Shown here: piece by piece, positions 40,866 to 47,894 of the stretch | Numbering within the stretch: the first letter of the stretch is position 1 | How the letters are laid out: every line of letters starts with the position of its first letter | Source: JACTMZ01 sp044359955 | GTDB lineage: Bacteria; Verrucomicrobiota; Verrucomicrobiia; Chthoniobacterales; JACTMZ01 | DNA: 47,894 nucleotides | NCBI GenBank assembly: GCA_044359955.1 | Contig: JBIKLF010000019.1 | Span: 1 to 47,894, forward strand | Direction of reading: 5' to 3' | Translations under genes and position numbers: made by a program | The notes under the pieces: model-generated | The model's input: only the letters and a program-made list of their open reading frames with translations | Databases searched by the model: none | What the model was told of the DNA's origin: nothing

Positions 40866-41501
40866 ATGCCTGCCAATCTCCTCACCAACGGCGACTTCCG
40901 GCGCGGCTTAGCGGGCTGGAAGAAAGCCGGGCCCGAAGGCACATTCGAAGCCGGCGTCAATCTTTCCAAGCAGTGGAGTTTGGAAGGAACCCCCACGGCT
41001 TACCTGCAAGCGAAGTCACCGGATGCGGCCGGTGCCCTCATACAGGAATTTCCGCTCAGATCCCCTGCTGCTGAAGTCCTGCGGGTCATTTTCAGCGCCT
41101 TCGTCGGCACGCATCGCACGGAGGGCGACGTGCTTCTCGCAGCATTCGACAAAAAAGGCCGGAAGCTCAGTGAGCTGATGTTTTACATTCCGCACCGGCC
41201 CGCAAAAGCGGGAGGAACAAAGGCGGAAGGCTACGCGCAGGTCTCGTGTGAATATCCCACTCCTCCGGGCACCTTCATGCTGTCCTTGACCATGCGAACC
41301 GGTCGGCACACGGGTGCGAAGGACCCCACTCGGTATTTGTTTTTGCACAGCTTAATCGTTGCCCCGGCCAATGAAAAAACAGCCGACCCCACCGCGGACC
41401 TTCGTGAAGAAAATAAACTTCTGCTCTCCCAGCTGCACCACACCCAAGAGGAGCTGGAGAAGCTGTTCTTCGAAAACAAAAGTCTAAAAGCAAGAGGATG
41501 A
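40866..41501 (+). CDS. CBM-like protein with C-terminal coiled coil
   Basis: This 211-residue protein starts with a jelly-roll carbohydrate-binding-like domain (about 3-165; NLLTNGDFRRGLAGWKKAGP, a start typical of CBM4/9-like modules, and RYLFLHSLIVAP as the last strand). The C-terminal helix (about 178-208) reads EENKLLLSQLHHTQEELEKL. This variant of the EENELLLLQLHQVQEELE motif recurs in polysaccharide-biosynthesis proteins of many bacteria. There is no signal peptide. It overlaps the CBM20-GT2 gene by 4 bases, which suggests the two products act as a pair on the nascent polysaccharide. Confidence 0.7.
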   Translation: MPANLLTNGDFRRGLAGWKKAGPEGTFEAGVNLSKQWSLEGTPTAYLQAKSPDAAGALIQEFPLRSPAAEVLRVIFSAFVGTHRTEGDVLLAAFDKKGRKLSELMFYIPHRPAKAGGTKAEGYAQVSCEYPTPPGTFMLSLTMRTGRHTGAKDPTRYLFLHSLIVAPANEKTADPTADLREENKLLLSQLHHTQEELEKLFFENKSLKARG

Positions 41502-43105
41502 GCGTTGCAGCCCTCAGCATGCCGCGTTCCACGCCGGCTCCGTCTCCCCCAGGATTACTGGCCGACACCGATTTCGCCGTGACCTACGACGCCGGTTTCG
41601 GCAACGCCCTCTTCGTCGCCGGGTCCGCGCCGCAACTCGGTGCGTGGGATACCACCCGCGCCTTGCGCCTCCACTGGTCGCCGGGCCACATCTGGCGCGG
41701 GCGCGCCGCCCTGCCGCGCGACGTGGCCACCATTTGGCGCCCGTTTGTGCGCAGCGAGTCACCCGACGACTCCGCCGACTCGGGCGCCGTCACCTGGCTT
41801 GAGCAGGACCGCACCATCACGCCGTGCGTCCGGCTCAATGGCCGACACCCTGTGAGCCTGTTCTCACTGGCCAACCAACTCCACCGCGAAGGGCACGTGT
41901 TCGAGGCTGCCCTCGTTTATAAACTTTGTTCACTCACTGAACCTTCCTTCCGGCCCTATAAGGACAACCTCCAAAGGGGGCAAACGGTGCTCAACACACT
42001 ACGCCCCGGCCGCAAAGTGCTCTTGCATCCTTCGGGAACGCCCACGACGAACCTTAAGCTGCGCGTGGCCGACTCCCTGCTAAAGCACGGCCACTGCTGC
42101 AGCGACGAAATCTTGGACCTCTGCTTGGAACTGTTGCAGGGCCACCCGGAAATCGACCTGTATCTGGCCAACCTCTCGACACTCGCCGACGCCTCAGGCT
42201 GGCTCACCCGCTTGAACGCTTATTTGGGAGTTTTCGGTCTGCGCCCTGCCACGTTGACCCAAGAGCGCCCGACCGACTCGGTTTTCAAGCACCTCGCGTT
42301 TGCCGCTGGCCCGGCCGAGCACGGGGACCTCGTCAGCGTTTGCATGACAACCTTCAATGCCGTCGAAACCGTCGGCTACGCGGCGAGGTCGGTCCTCCGG
42401 CAAGACCACAAGGACATCGAGCTTATCATCGTTGATGACGTGAGCACTGACGGCACGAGGGACCTCATATCCACCCTCGCTCGCGAGGATAGCCGTGTCC
42501 GCGTGATCTTCAACCAGCAGAACTCCGGCACTTATGTGGGGCGGAACACCGCACTCAGTGAAGCCAAGGGCCGTTATTTCACGGTGAACGATTCCGATGA
42601 TTTAGCCCACCCGCAGCGGCTCAGCAGGCAGCTCCAGGATCTGGTTGCTGTCGGCTCACCAGCCATCGGACATGTCGCACAATGGGTTCGGATGAACGCC
42701 CGTGGGAGATTTATTTACAAGAACGGTTTAGGCGGAGGCTACAAACACTTCGCCGTGGCCACCCTGCTTTTCGAGCGTGAAATGGCACTCCGCAACATTG
42801 GATTTTATGATCGTGTCCGGATGGGCGCCGACATGGAGTATTATGCAAGAATGGCCGTCGCTTTCGGGGACTCCGCCGTCCTCCCCGGCGAGACCCCGCT
42901 TCTGCTTTCCGCTTCACATGCCGCAAGCCTCACGGCTGATCAGGCACTCGGCATCGATGAAGTGTTTGGAATGTCTGAGGCGAGACGCGCTTACACCGCC
43001 GCCTGGAAGCAATGGCATAAACAGACGCGGCACTTTCGCATGCCTGAGACTCCCTCACAGCGCCTATTCCCTTCCCCCGAGGAGCTCGTTTCTGGTCTCC
43101 GCTGA
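41498..43105 (+). CDS. CBM20-GT2 fusion glycosyltransferase
   Basis: This 535-residue protein has an N-terminal starch-binding CBM20-like domain (about 24-110). Its marks are ALFVAGSAPQLGAWDTTRAL, with conserved GxxxxLGxWD, and TWLEQDRTITP. A helical middle region follows (about 120-260). The GT2 domain (about 278-500) has DLVSVCMTTFNAVETVGYAA, LIIVDDVSTDGTRDLI and the DxD-like TVNDSDDLAHPQRL. It likely elongates or initiates a glucan-like or capsule chain while gripping it with the CBM. It is coupled to the upstream CBM/coiled-coil gene. Confidence 0.8.
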   Translation: MSVAALSMPRSTPAPSPPGLLADTDFAVTYDAGFGNALFVAGSAPQLGAWDTTRALRLHWSPGHIWRGRAALPRDVATIWRPFVRSESPDDSADSGAVTWLEQDRTITPCVRLNGRHPVSLFSLANQLHREGHVFEAALVYKLCSLTEPSFRPYKDNLQRGQTVLNTLRPGRKVLLHPSGTPTTNLKLRVADSLLKHGHCCSDEILDLCLELLQGHPEIDLYLANLSTLADASGWLTRLNAYLGVFGLRPATLTQERPTDSVFKHLAFAAGPAEHGDLVSVCMTTFNAVETVGYAARSVLRQDHKDIELIIVDDVSTDGTRDLISTLAREDSRVRVIFNQQNSGTYVGRNTALSEAKGRYFTVNDSDDLAHPQRLSRQLQDLVAVGSPAIGHVAQWVRMNARGRFIYKNGLGGGYKHFAVATLLFEREMALRNIGFYDRVRMGADMEYYARMAVAFGDSAVLPGETPLLLSASHAASLTADQALGIDEVFGMSEARRAYTAAWKQWHKQTRHFRMPETPSQRLFPSPEELVSGLR

Positions 43106-43139
43106 CGATGCCTGACACACTTAACGACGAGATACCAAC

Positions 43140-43859
43140 ATGGCCCAAGAAAAAGAGAACATTATCGTCACTGGTTACCCGAAGAGCGGCAACACTTGGG
43201 CCAGCCGCCTCGTGGCGGAGGTTCTTGACTGTCCAGTCGCCGGACTCTGGGAACGTGCAGGATACCGTGAACTTGCGATGGAGGGTTCAGACCGTGCCAG
43301 CTCATTATCTGTCTGGAAATGTCATTACGCATGGCGCGGACTAAAACGCGCGATTGAAAGCTCCGCAATCATTCACATCGTGCGCGATCCCCGCGACGTC
43401 GTCTGCTCAGGGGCGAACTACTTCAATTTGGACCGATACGAACAAGAGCACCAACAACGGCCCAGCAAATACGAGGCCATGATTGATATCCTCCTGCACG
43501 GAGGACCGTATCCAAACTGCAGACGCCCGTGGGCGGAGTTCGTTGACAGTTTCCCGCCGGGAGCCGTTCTGACTGTGCGCTATGAAGACTTGCTCACCGA
43601 GCCTCTGAGCGCCGTAACGACTATCTTAAGCTATCTTGGAGAGCACAAGTCGCAGGAACACATTGTGAAGTCCATCGAGAAGCAATCATTCGCTGAGCGC
43701 AAGGCGTTGGCTATCGACCAAGGAGACAAGCGCAACTTGCGCTTCTTGAGAAGTGGTCAGAGCGGCTCTTTCCGGAAAGAGCTTTCCCCGGAGCAGATTT
43801 CCACCATCACAACGGCTTGCAAGGCGCAGATGGGTCGTTACGGGTTCCTCTGCGGGTGA
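43140..43859 (+). CDS. PAPS-dependent sulfotransferase
   Basis: This 239-residue sulfotransferase has the 5'-phosphosulfate loop VTGYPKSGNTWASRLVAEV (about 10-28) and the 3'-phosphate site IVRDPRDVVCSGANYF (about 80-95). The C-terminal FLRSGQSGSFRKELSPEQI corresponds to the RKGxxGDW segment, which contacts PAPS. There is no signal peptide, so it acts in the cytoplasm, presumably on the capsule polysaccharide or its precursors. It begins 34 bases after the CBM20-GT2 gene. Confidence 0.88.
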   Translation: MAQEKENIIVTGYPKSGNTWASRLVAEVLDCPVAGLWERAGYRELAMEGSDRASSLSVWKCHYAWRGLKRAIESSAIIHIVRDPRDVVCSGANYFNLDRYEQEHQQRPSKYEAMIDILLHGGPYPNCRRPWAEFVDSFPPGAVLTVRYEDLLTEPLSAVTTILSYLGEHKSQEHIVKSIEKQSFAERKALAIDQGDKRNLRFLRSGQSGSFRKELSPEQISTITTACKAQMGRYGFLCG

Positions 43860-44012
43860 GATCCACCAGCAGGATCCAATCTTTCTAAACTGGTCGCGAA
43901 GCATGCTAACTAACCTCGCTCACAGAAGCCTCGGCAAGCCGGCCGGCGCTCAAGGGTCTGGTGCCGGAACCCGCCCGTGCGCCAATAGTTGCGGTTTACA
44001 CTCCTCACCCGC

Positions 44013-45317
44013 ATGAATCACATGCCAAACGCCAATCGAATGAAGGCTAGCGTGGCGATAGCTGACCGTCCTGACGGTTTGGGAGCTCGTCTGTGCGCAA
44101 TATTCAATGCCCTCTTGGTCTCTGAACTCACCGGCGCGGAGTTTGCTTTCACTTGGCCGGAAACCTACGTGAACAGCGACCCCTTTCATGCGGTGCCAGA
44201 TGTCGAGGAAGTCTTCGCCCCCGGGTTTGTCAGGCAGCATTACTTTGCACCTTCCGCAGCCGGTTCCTTTGCGGCCAAGCCACTCGCGCTACCCCAGCGG
44301 ATGCCTCTTGACAGTGCACGAAAGTATTTATCCGAGGCGCTGGAGGCTTCAAACGTCTCTCTGCCGTGGAATAAACTGCTGCGCCGGATCGAGATGCCTC
44401 CGGAGGAGGAGCGGGATCTTGTTCGCAGGACAAGCAAGAGGCTTCAATTGTCTTCGGAGCTGCGGGAGATTCGCCGGCGCGCGCGTGAGATTGCCCTTCC
44501 TCCGCGTGCCACGGCTCTGCATTTGCGCGCAGGTGACATCGTATACGGGCGCTTCTCGGAGAACCCCAATTTCACGGGCAAGACAATACCAACCCCCCTG
44601 GCCAAGTTGATCATCGATGAAGACAGTTCAAAGATGGACTTTGTTCTTTTCGGCCAGGAACAGGAATTTGCCTCGCTAATGGCGAATGCCGGAAAAGCCC
44701 AAAACGCTAATGATCTGCTACCCGATCTGAACAATTCCGCTTTGCACTCCGCTTTTAAAGACGTCTTCTTGATGGCTCGGTGCCAAGGCTTTTACGCGGG
44801 CTCAAGTGGCTTCATCGCCTTCGCTGCAAACATAGGCCGTTGCCGTAATCTGCGTTGGGACAGGAAGCGAACGAAAGCGACTTGGGCGCATATGATCCTT
44901 ACCGAAGTGGACAAAGGAAGCGAGACCTACGGTCTTCAGCAATCGGCTTTCGCCTGTTTCTTTTCTTACAATTGCTTTGACGAAGCTGACACCGTCCATC
45001 GCCTGCATGCACTCAAAATGGCACGAAGATTCTCCCCGGCGAACCGCCTTTACGGTCTGCTCTATGCCTTGAACTCTTATGACAAAGGCCAATGGGAGGA
45101 GGCGGAATCAGCACTCTCGGAAGTCGCCAAAGCACGGGGCATGAGCAAAGAAGACATGCTAGGAAGCAGTGAAATGAAAAGAATCCTGTCGTCACGAGCT
45201 GGCACAGGCATTAGTCCCTACAAAAGCCATGAGATGGGGCTACGCTCGGCTGCCGAGCATGGCTGTCCGTCCGCTCAAACGCTTTCCGCCGTTATCAGTC
45301 ATAAGTTGAACCATTGA
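44013..45317 (+). CDS. Fucosyltransferase-like protein (HxRxGD motif)
   Basis: This protein has about 434 residues. RPDGLGARLCAIFNALLVSE near the N-terminus resembles the start of GT11/NodZ-type fucosyltransferases (GLGNRL...). ALHLRAGDIVYG carries HxRxGD at about 170-175, the nucleotide-sugar diphosphate site of alpha-1,2/1,6-fucosyltransferases. FLMARCQGFYAGSSGFIAFA is the matching late motif. The C-terminal 100 residues form TPR/Sel1-like helices. The sugar donor is not proven. I use ATG 44013; a TTG 8 codons earlier and an ATG at 44040 are alternatives. The 153-bp gap before it holds no gene. Confidence 0.65.
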   Translation: MNHMPNANRMKASVAIADRPDGLGARLCAIFNALLVSELTGAEFAFTWPETYVNSDPFHAVPDVEEVFAPGFVRQHYFAPSAAGSFAAKPLALPQRMPLDSARKYLSEALEASNVSLPWNKLLRRIEMPPEEERDLVRRTSKRLQLSSELREIRRRAREIALPPRATALHLRAGDIVYGRFSENPNFTGKTIPTPLAKLIIDEDSSKMDFVLFGQEQEFASLMANAGKAQNANDLLPDLNNSALHSAFKDVFLMARCQGFYAGSSGFIAFAANIGRCRNLRWDRKRTKATWAHMILTEVDKGSETYGLQQSAFACFFSYNCFDEADTVHRLHALKMARRFSPANRLYGLLYALNSYDKGQWEEAESALSEVAKARGMSKEDMLGSSEMKRILSSRAGTGISPYKSHEMGLRSAAEHGCPSAQTLSAVISHKLNH

Positions 45318-45350
45318 CTACTCGCATCAACTGACCCAGAAAATCGAACC

Positions 45351-46325
45351 ATGTCCACCGCAAGACCAAAACCAGACCTAGTCCCTCTGAATCCTTTTCA
45401 GCCTGCCGCTGATAATTTCTTCGGGGTTCCTCTACCAAAGAGTTCCATTGTCGCAAGCAGTCCGGAGCTTGCTGAAGCTCAACGTGAGGTCCTTGAGTTT
45501 CTGCGTCCGAAACCGCATCCCGCTGAGCTCATCCGCCTGGGAGGAAATAGTGATGGCGCCTATCTACTTCCCAACGATCTAACCGGGCTTGTCGCTTGCT
45601 TCTCGCCCGGCGTTAAAAACAAAAAGGCCTTTGAAGATGAGCTGGCCAAGCTGCATGGCATCCCCTCGTTCATGTGCGACAAAAGCAGCGACGAAGAACA
45701 ATTTAGAACACCGCTGATCAAGGAGCTTCAACATTTCCGAAAGGCATGGCTAGACACGTCCGACACAGAAGACTCGGTGACCTTGGAAAATTGGGTGGGA
45801 CAAGAGGTGCCTGGAAATGGAGACCTGCTGCTCCAAATGGATATTGAAGGCGCGGAGTATCGGGTGCTGATGACAACCCGGCCAGAGTTGCTCCGTCGCT
45901 TTCGGATTCTTGTGTTGGAATTTCACGGACTGCAGAGAATCAACGATGCCTCCGTGTTGCTGGAAGTTTTGCTTCCGACCGCGCGCAAGCTGGCGACAGA
46001 TTTTGTCTGTATCCATGCGCACGCCAACAACGCTAGCGCGCAGTTCCGCGCCCGCCCAACCGGCGTGCAATGCCCTAGACTCATGGAGGTCACCCTTTTG
46101 CGTAAGGATCGTTTTCCAGCCACCCCGAGTGGAAACGCGAAAGTCTTCGTGCCACACCCCCTCGACATTCCGAGGAATGCCCGCGGCAAGCCGCCGATTT
46201 TTCTCGATGACTGGTGGCTAGGTGGAGCAGAGCGCCCTCTCGAGTCGCAGTTGAAAATGGCACAGGATGAAACGGCGTTCCTGCGATACCTCCTTAAACA
46301 GCAAGGCATCGGGATTCCAAGATAG
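45351..46325 (+). CDS. FkbM-like SAM-dependent methyltransferase
   Basis: This 324-residue protein has LIRLGGNSDGAYLLPNDLTG (about 61-80), as in FkbM-like proteins annotated in polysaccharide clusters. LLLQMDIEGAEYRVLMTTRP (about 163-182) is the family core (relatives: LKxDxEGxE). RILVLEFHGLQ follows. It probably O-methylates a sugar of the capsule, though the classical SAM-binding glycine motif is weak (VACFSPGVKN). The codon composition is less GC-rich than in the export genes. Confidence 0.7.
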   Translation: MSTARPKPDLVPLNPFQPAADNFFGVPLPKSSIVASSPELAEAQREVLEFLRPKPHPAELIRLGGNSDGAYLLPNDLTGLVACFSPGVKNKKAFEDELAKLHGIPSFMCDKSSDEEQFRTPLIKELQHFRKAWLDTSDTEDSVTLENWVGQEVPGNGDLLLQMDIEGAEYRVLMTTRPELLRRFRILVLEFHGLQRINDASVLLEVLLPTARKLATDFVCIHAHANNASAQFRARPTGVQCPRLMEVTLLRKDRFPATPSGNAKVFVPHPLDIPRNARGKPPIFLDDWWLGGAERPLESQLKMAQDETAFLRYLLKQQGIGIPR

Positions 46326-46363
46326 CGGGAATCGCCTCAGCAAAGAGGTGGGAGGAGCAATGC

Positions 46364-47803
46364 GTGGGGGCTCTGGTGTCCGGCTTACCGGGAAATATTT
46401 CTGTGATATATCTGGCGGAGAATGGCAGGAATTTGGGGCCTTTTTCTGCCCCGGCGGTAGCGTCGTTCCAGGCGAACGGTCAACTCGGCGACTCAATACA
46501 ATTTTGGCAGCCTGGCAACGACGGCTGGGTACCAGTGTCGCAACTCCATCTGCCAGCCAACCCGACCGCGATTTTCAAGTCTTCGCCTGCCCCGATTGTT
46601 GTGCTCGGCATGCACCGGTCGGGAACTTCATGCCTCGCGGGTTTTCTTCAGGCATCAGGAGTGTTCTTCGGCTCGCCGTCATCTTTCAAGGCGCGCGCCG
46701 GGGCGGAAAACCCGAAAGGGTTCTGGGAACGACGGGACGTGCGAAAGATCTGCGACACCTTGCTTTACTCAACCGGCCTCGACTGGGACCAAATAGCCGA
46801 GTTCGATCCGGCCAAAATTCGGCCGGAAGTGCTTGCCGAGCAGCGCACCGCTTTCGCTACGCTGGTCAACAAACTCGACGCACAAGGTGTCTGGGCGCTG
46901 AAGGAGCCTCGGCTTTGTCTCCTACTGCCACTTTTGGCCGATTTGCTTCCCAACGCCATCATCCTGCACATCCACCGCCATCCGGCTTCGGTCGCCGCCT
47001 CCCTGGCTGAGCGCAACAAGCTGCCCCTTCCCTATGGGTTGGCGCTGTGGGAGGCCTACAATACCACTGCTTTGCGGGGAACAGAAGGCATGCCGGTGCT
47101 GCGCGTCGCCTACGAAGACTTGGTCGGCCGCACCCGGGAGACCACGGAATGGCTGCGATCCAGCCTGCTCGATCGGCATGGGATAGACCTGTCCGAGCTG
47201 TCGGACGAAGCGCTGCAGGAGGTCATCGACCCGACGCTGGCCCGCAGCGCGGTCCCGTCAGAAGAGGGCGACCGCTGGCTCAACGGTTACCAAGCGGACT
47301 TGCTCGCAACCCTGCGCAGCCCGTCCGAACCACCGCATCCATCCTCACCAAGCCGCCTCTGCACCGAGACCTTGCGCGCACTCGAGCGGGATCATGCATC
47401 GACTGCCCTGCCCTCGCAGAGATCCGCGCCGCCAGCCTTCGGCGGCATGCCGCAGGATGCCTCCATCACCGTGGTGGATGCCGCGGCCGTGGCGAATACG
47501 GACATCGATCAAGGCGAGGAAACCGTGGTCATCATGCCCAGCATCACCGAAACGCGCGCCCTCGAGACCGCCCGACTGCTGGTCCAACAAGCGGGTATGC
47601 GCACGCGCGTTTACGTGGTGATGGATCGCGAGCGGCAAGGCTTCGTCAAAACCTTCAACGACACCGCTGCACGCCTCTCGGCAACCTACGTCATTTATCT
47701 GGCGGAGGATGTCTACCCAGGCCGCAGATGGCTCAAACTTGCGCGCGACAAGCTGCAGGGAAGCGGCAAGGGCCTGCTAGTGTTGTGTCGCATAAATGAA
47801 TAG
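46364..47803 (+). CDS. GYF_2-sulfotransferase protein, C-terminus truncated by an IS
   Basis: This 479-residue protein has an N-terminal GYF_2 domain (about 12-65; VIYLAENGRNLGPFSAPAVA, WQPGNDGWVPVSQL). A sulfotransferase-like domain lies at about 75-330 (PIVVLGMHRSGTSCLAGFL, ENPKGFWERRDVRKI, ALKEPRLCLLLPLLADLL, IILHIHRHPASVAASL). The beginning of a third, GT-like domain is VIYLAEDVYPGRRWLKLARD. It breaks off after KGLLVL, and the last five residues CRINE are read from foreign DNA. The GTG start is chosen because GGAGGAG (46351-46357) lies 6 bases upstream. An out-of-frame ATG competes at 46360. Confidence 0.85.
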   Translation: MGALVSGLPGNISVIYLAENGRNLGPFSAPAVASFQANGQLGDSIQFWQPGNDGWVPVSQLHLPANPTAIFKSSPAPIVVLGMHRSGTSCLAGFLQASGVFFGSPSSFKARAGAENPKGFWERRDVRKICDTLLYSTGLDWDQIAEFDPAKIRPEVLAEQRTAFATLVNKLDAQGVWALKEPRLCLLLPLLADLLPNAIILHIHRHPASVAASLAERNKLPLPYGLALWEAYNTTALRGTEGMPVLRVAYEDLVGRTRETTEWLRSSLLDRHGIDLSELSDEALQEVIDPTLARSAVPSEEGDRWLNGYQADLLATLRSPSEPPHPSSPSRLCTETLRALERDHASTALPSQRSAPPAFGGMPQDASITVVDAAAVANTDIDQGEETVVIMPSITETRALETARLLVQQAGMRTRVYVVMDRERQGFVKTFNDTAARLSATYVIYLAEDVYPGRRWLKLARDKLQGSGKGLLVLCRINE

Positions 47804-47894
47804 ACGTTAGGCGGAGGCTTTCCGGCGGCGTCTCGGCGCAGTGCAACCGGGGCTGATTTGCTCCAAACGCTGGCGGCACTTTTCGTATTTGGCC
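47781..47894. mobile_element. End of an insertion sequence, running off the window
   Basis: Coding sense of the capsule gene ends after CTAG (47777-47780). From there the sequence TGTTGTGTCGCATAAATG starts a new element, which carries the 3' end of a transposase on the minus strand. CTAG would suit a 4-bp CTAR-type target as used by IS5-like elements. The other end and the duplication are outside the window. Confidence 0.6.
47807..47894 (-). CDS. Transposase C-terminal fragment (partial)
   Basis: On the minus strand an open frame enters from the window edge and ends at TAA (47807-47809), reading AKYEKCRQRLEQISPGCTAP then RRRRKASA. The basic tail and position beside an IS end fit the last 28 residues of a transposase. 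The family cannot be decided from this piece; an IS5/IS4-like DDE enzyme is my guess. Confidence 0.6.
   Translation of the reverse strand, partial: AKYEKCRQRLEQISPGCTAPRRRRKASA

Noticed and set aside
46267..47010. 247-codon frame starting before the GYF_2-sulfotransferase gene, with an ATG at 46360 close to the GGAGGAG site
   Set aside because: Its translation is Arg/Ser-rich and domain-free, while the overlapping frame encodes clear GYF_2 and sulfotransferase motifs.

Overview
The window (47.9 kb, GC-rich, dense and largely operonic, with few strong Shine-Dalgarno sites and several GTG/TTG starts) looks like chromosomal DNA of a Verrucomicrobiota/PVC-type bacterium. That placement is an inference from gene content and style. 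Nothing here, such as a 16S gene, fixes the taxonomy.

Layout. (1) 0.3-3 kb: a TPR protein, then a decayed defence-like patch: an N-terminal fragment resembling a type I methylase subunit, a perfect 27-bp palindrome, and an Abi_2/HEPN gene broken by one amber codon. A pair of matching sequence blocks lies on either side of the patch. (2) 3-9.4 kb: an AraC-type regulator divergent from a tightly packed five-gene hexuronate operon (2-hydroxyacid dehydrogenase, Ldh_2 oxidoreductase, KDG kinase, SDR mannonate oxidoreductase, UxaC). A 397-bp transposase-less element with 22-bp terminal inverted repeats follows. (3) 10-15 kb: hpt-fba, an OB-fold secreted protein, then OmpH/Skp, a NamZ-like (DUF1343) protein, a 3D-domain protein and a GNAT. 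Most of these point to the envelope or peptidoglycan. (4) 15-26.7 kb: a leftward dnaE - DUF697 - DUF72 - 5'-3' exonuclease operon, a Nudix-like protein, a GspF/PilC protein, a metallo-hydrolase, a Prc-type S41 protease and an entericidin-like lipoprotein. (5) 26.8-30.4 kb: tRNA-Arg(TCT), a GT2, a frameshifted pentapeptide-repeat remnant, a short MgtE-like transporter and an Atg22-like MFS protein. (6) 30.5-32.2 kb: arrays of degenerate 7-bp repeats enclosing a Phd antitoxin and a PIN toxin whose start is frameshifted. (7) 32.2-47.8 kb: an ABC-transporter-dependent capsule locus. It holds an OPX lipoprotein, KpsM/KpsT/KpsE homologues, a double GT2-GT4 transferase, RmlC, a second large repeat island, a CBM-like/coiled-coil protein, a CBM20-GT2 fusion, a sulfotransferase, a fucosyltransferase-like protein, an FkbM-like methyltransferase and a GYF_2-sulfotransferase protein. 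The C-terminus of that last protein is cut off by an insertion sequence that runs off the window.

How it works together. The capsule locus reads as machinery to build, sulfate, methylate and export a deoxysugar-containing polysaccharide. The modifying genes at 43-46.3 kb look less GC-rich than the export genes and so may be acquired. The most unusual non-coding signal is the family of heptad-repeat islands (30.5-31.1, 31.9-32.1, 39.9-40.8 kb). They share ordered modules and repeat units that differ by exactly one heptad. They flank the toxin-antitoxin pair and sit at the junctions of the capsule locus.
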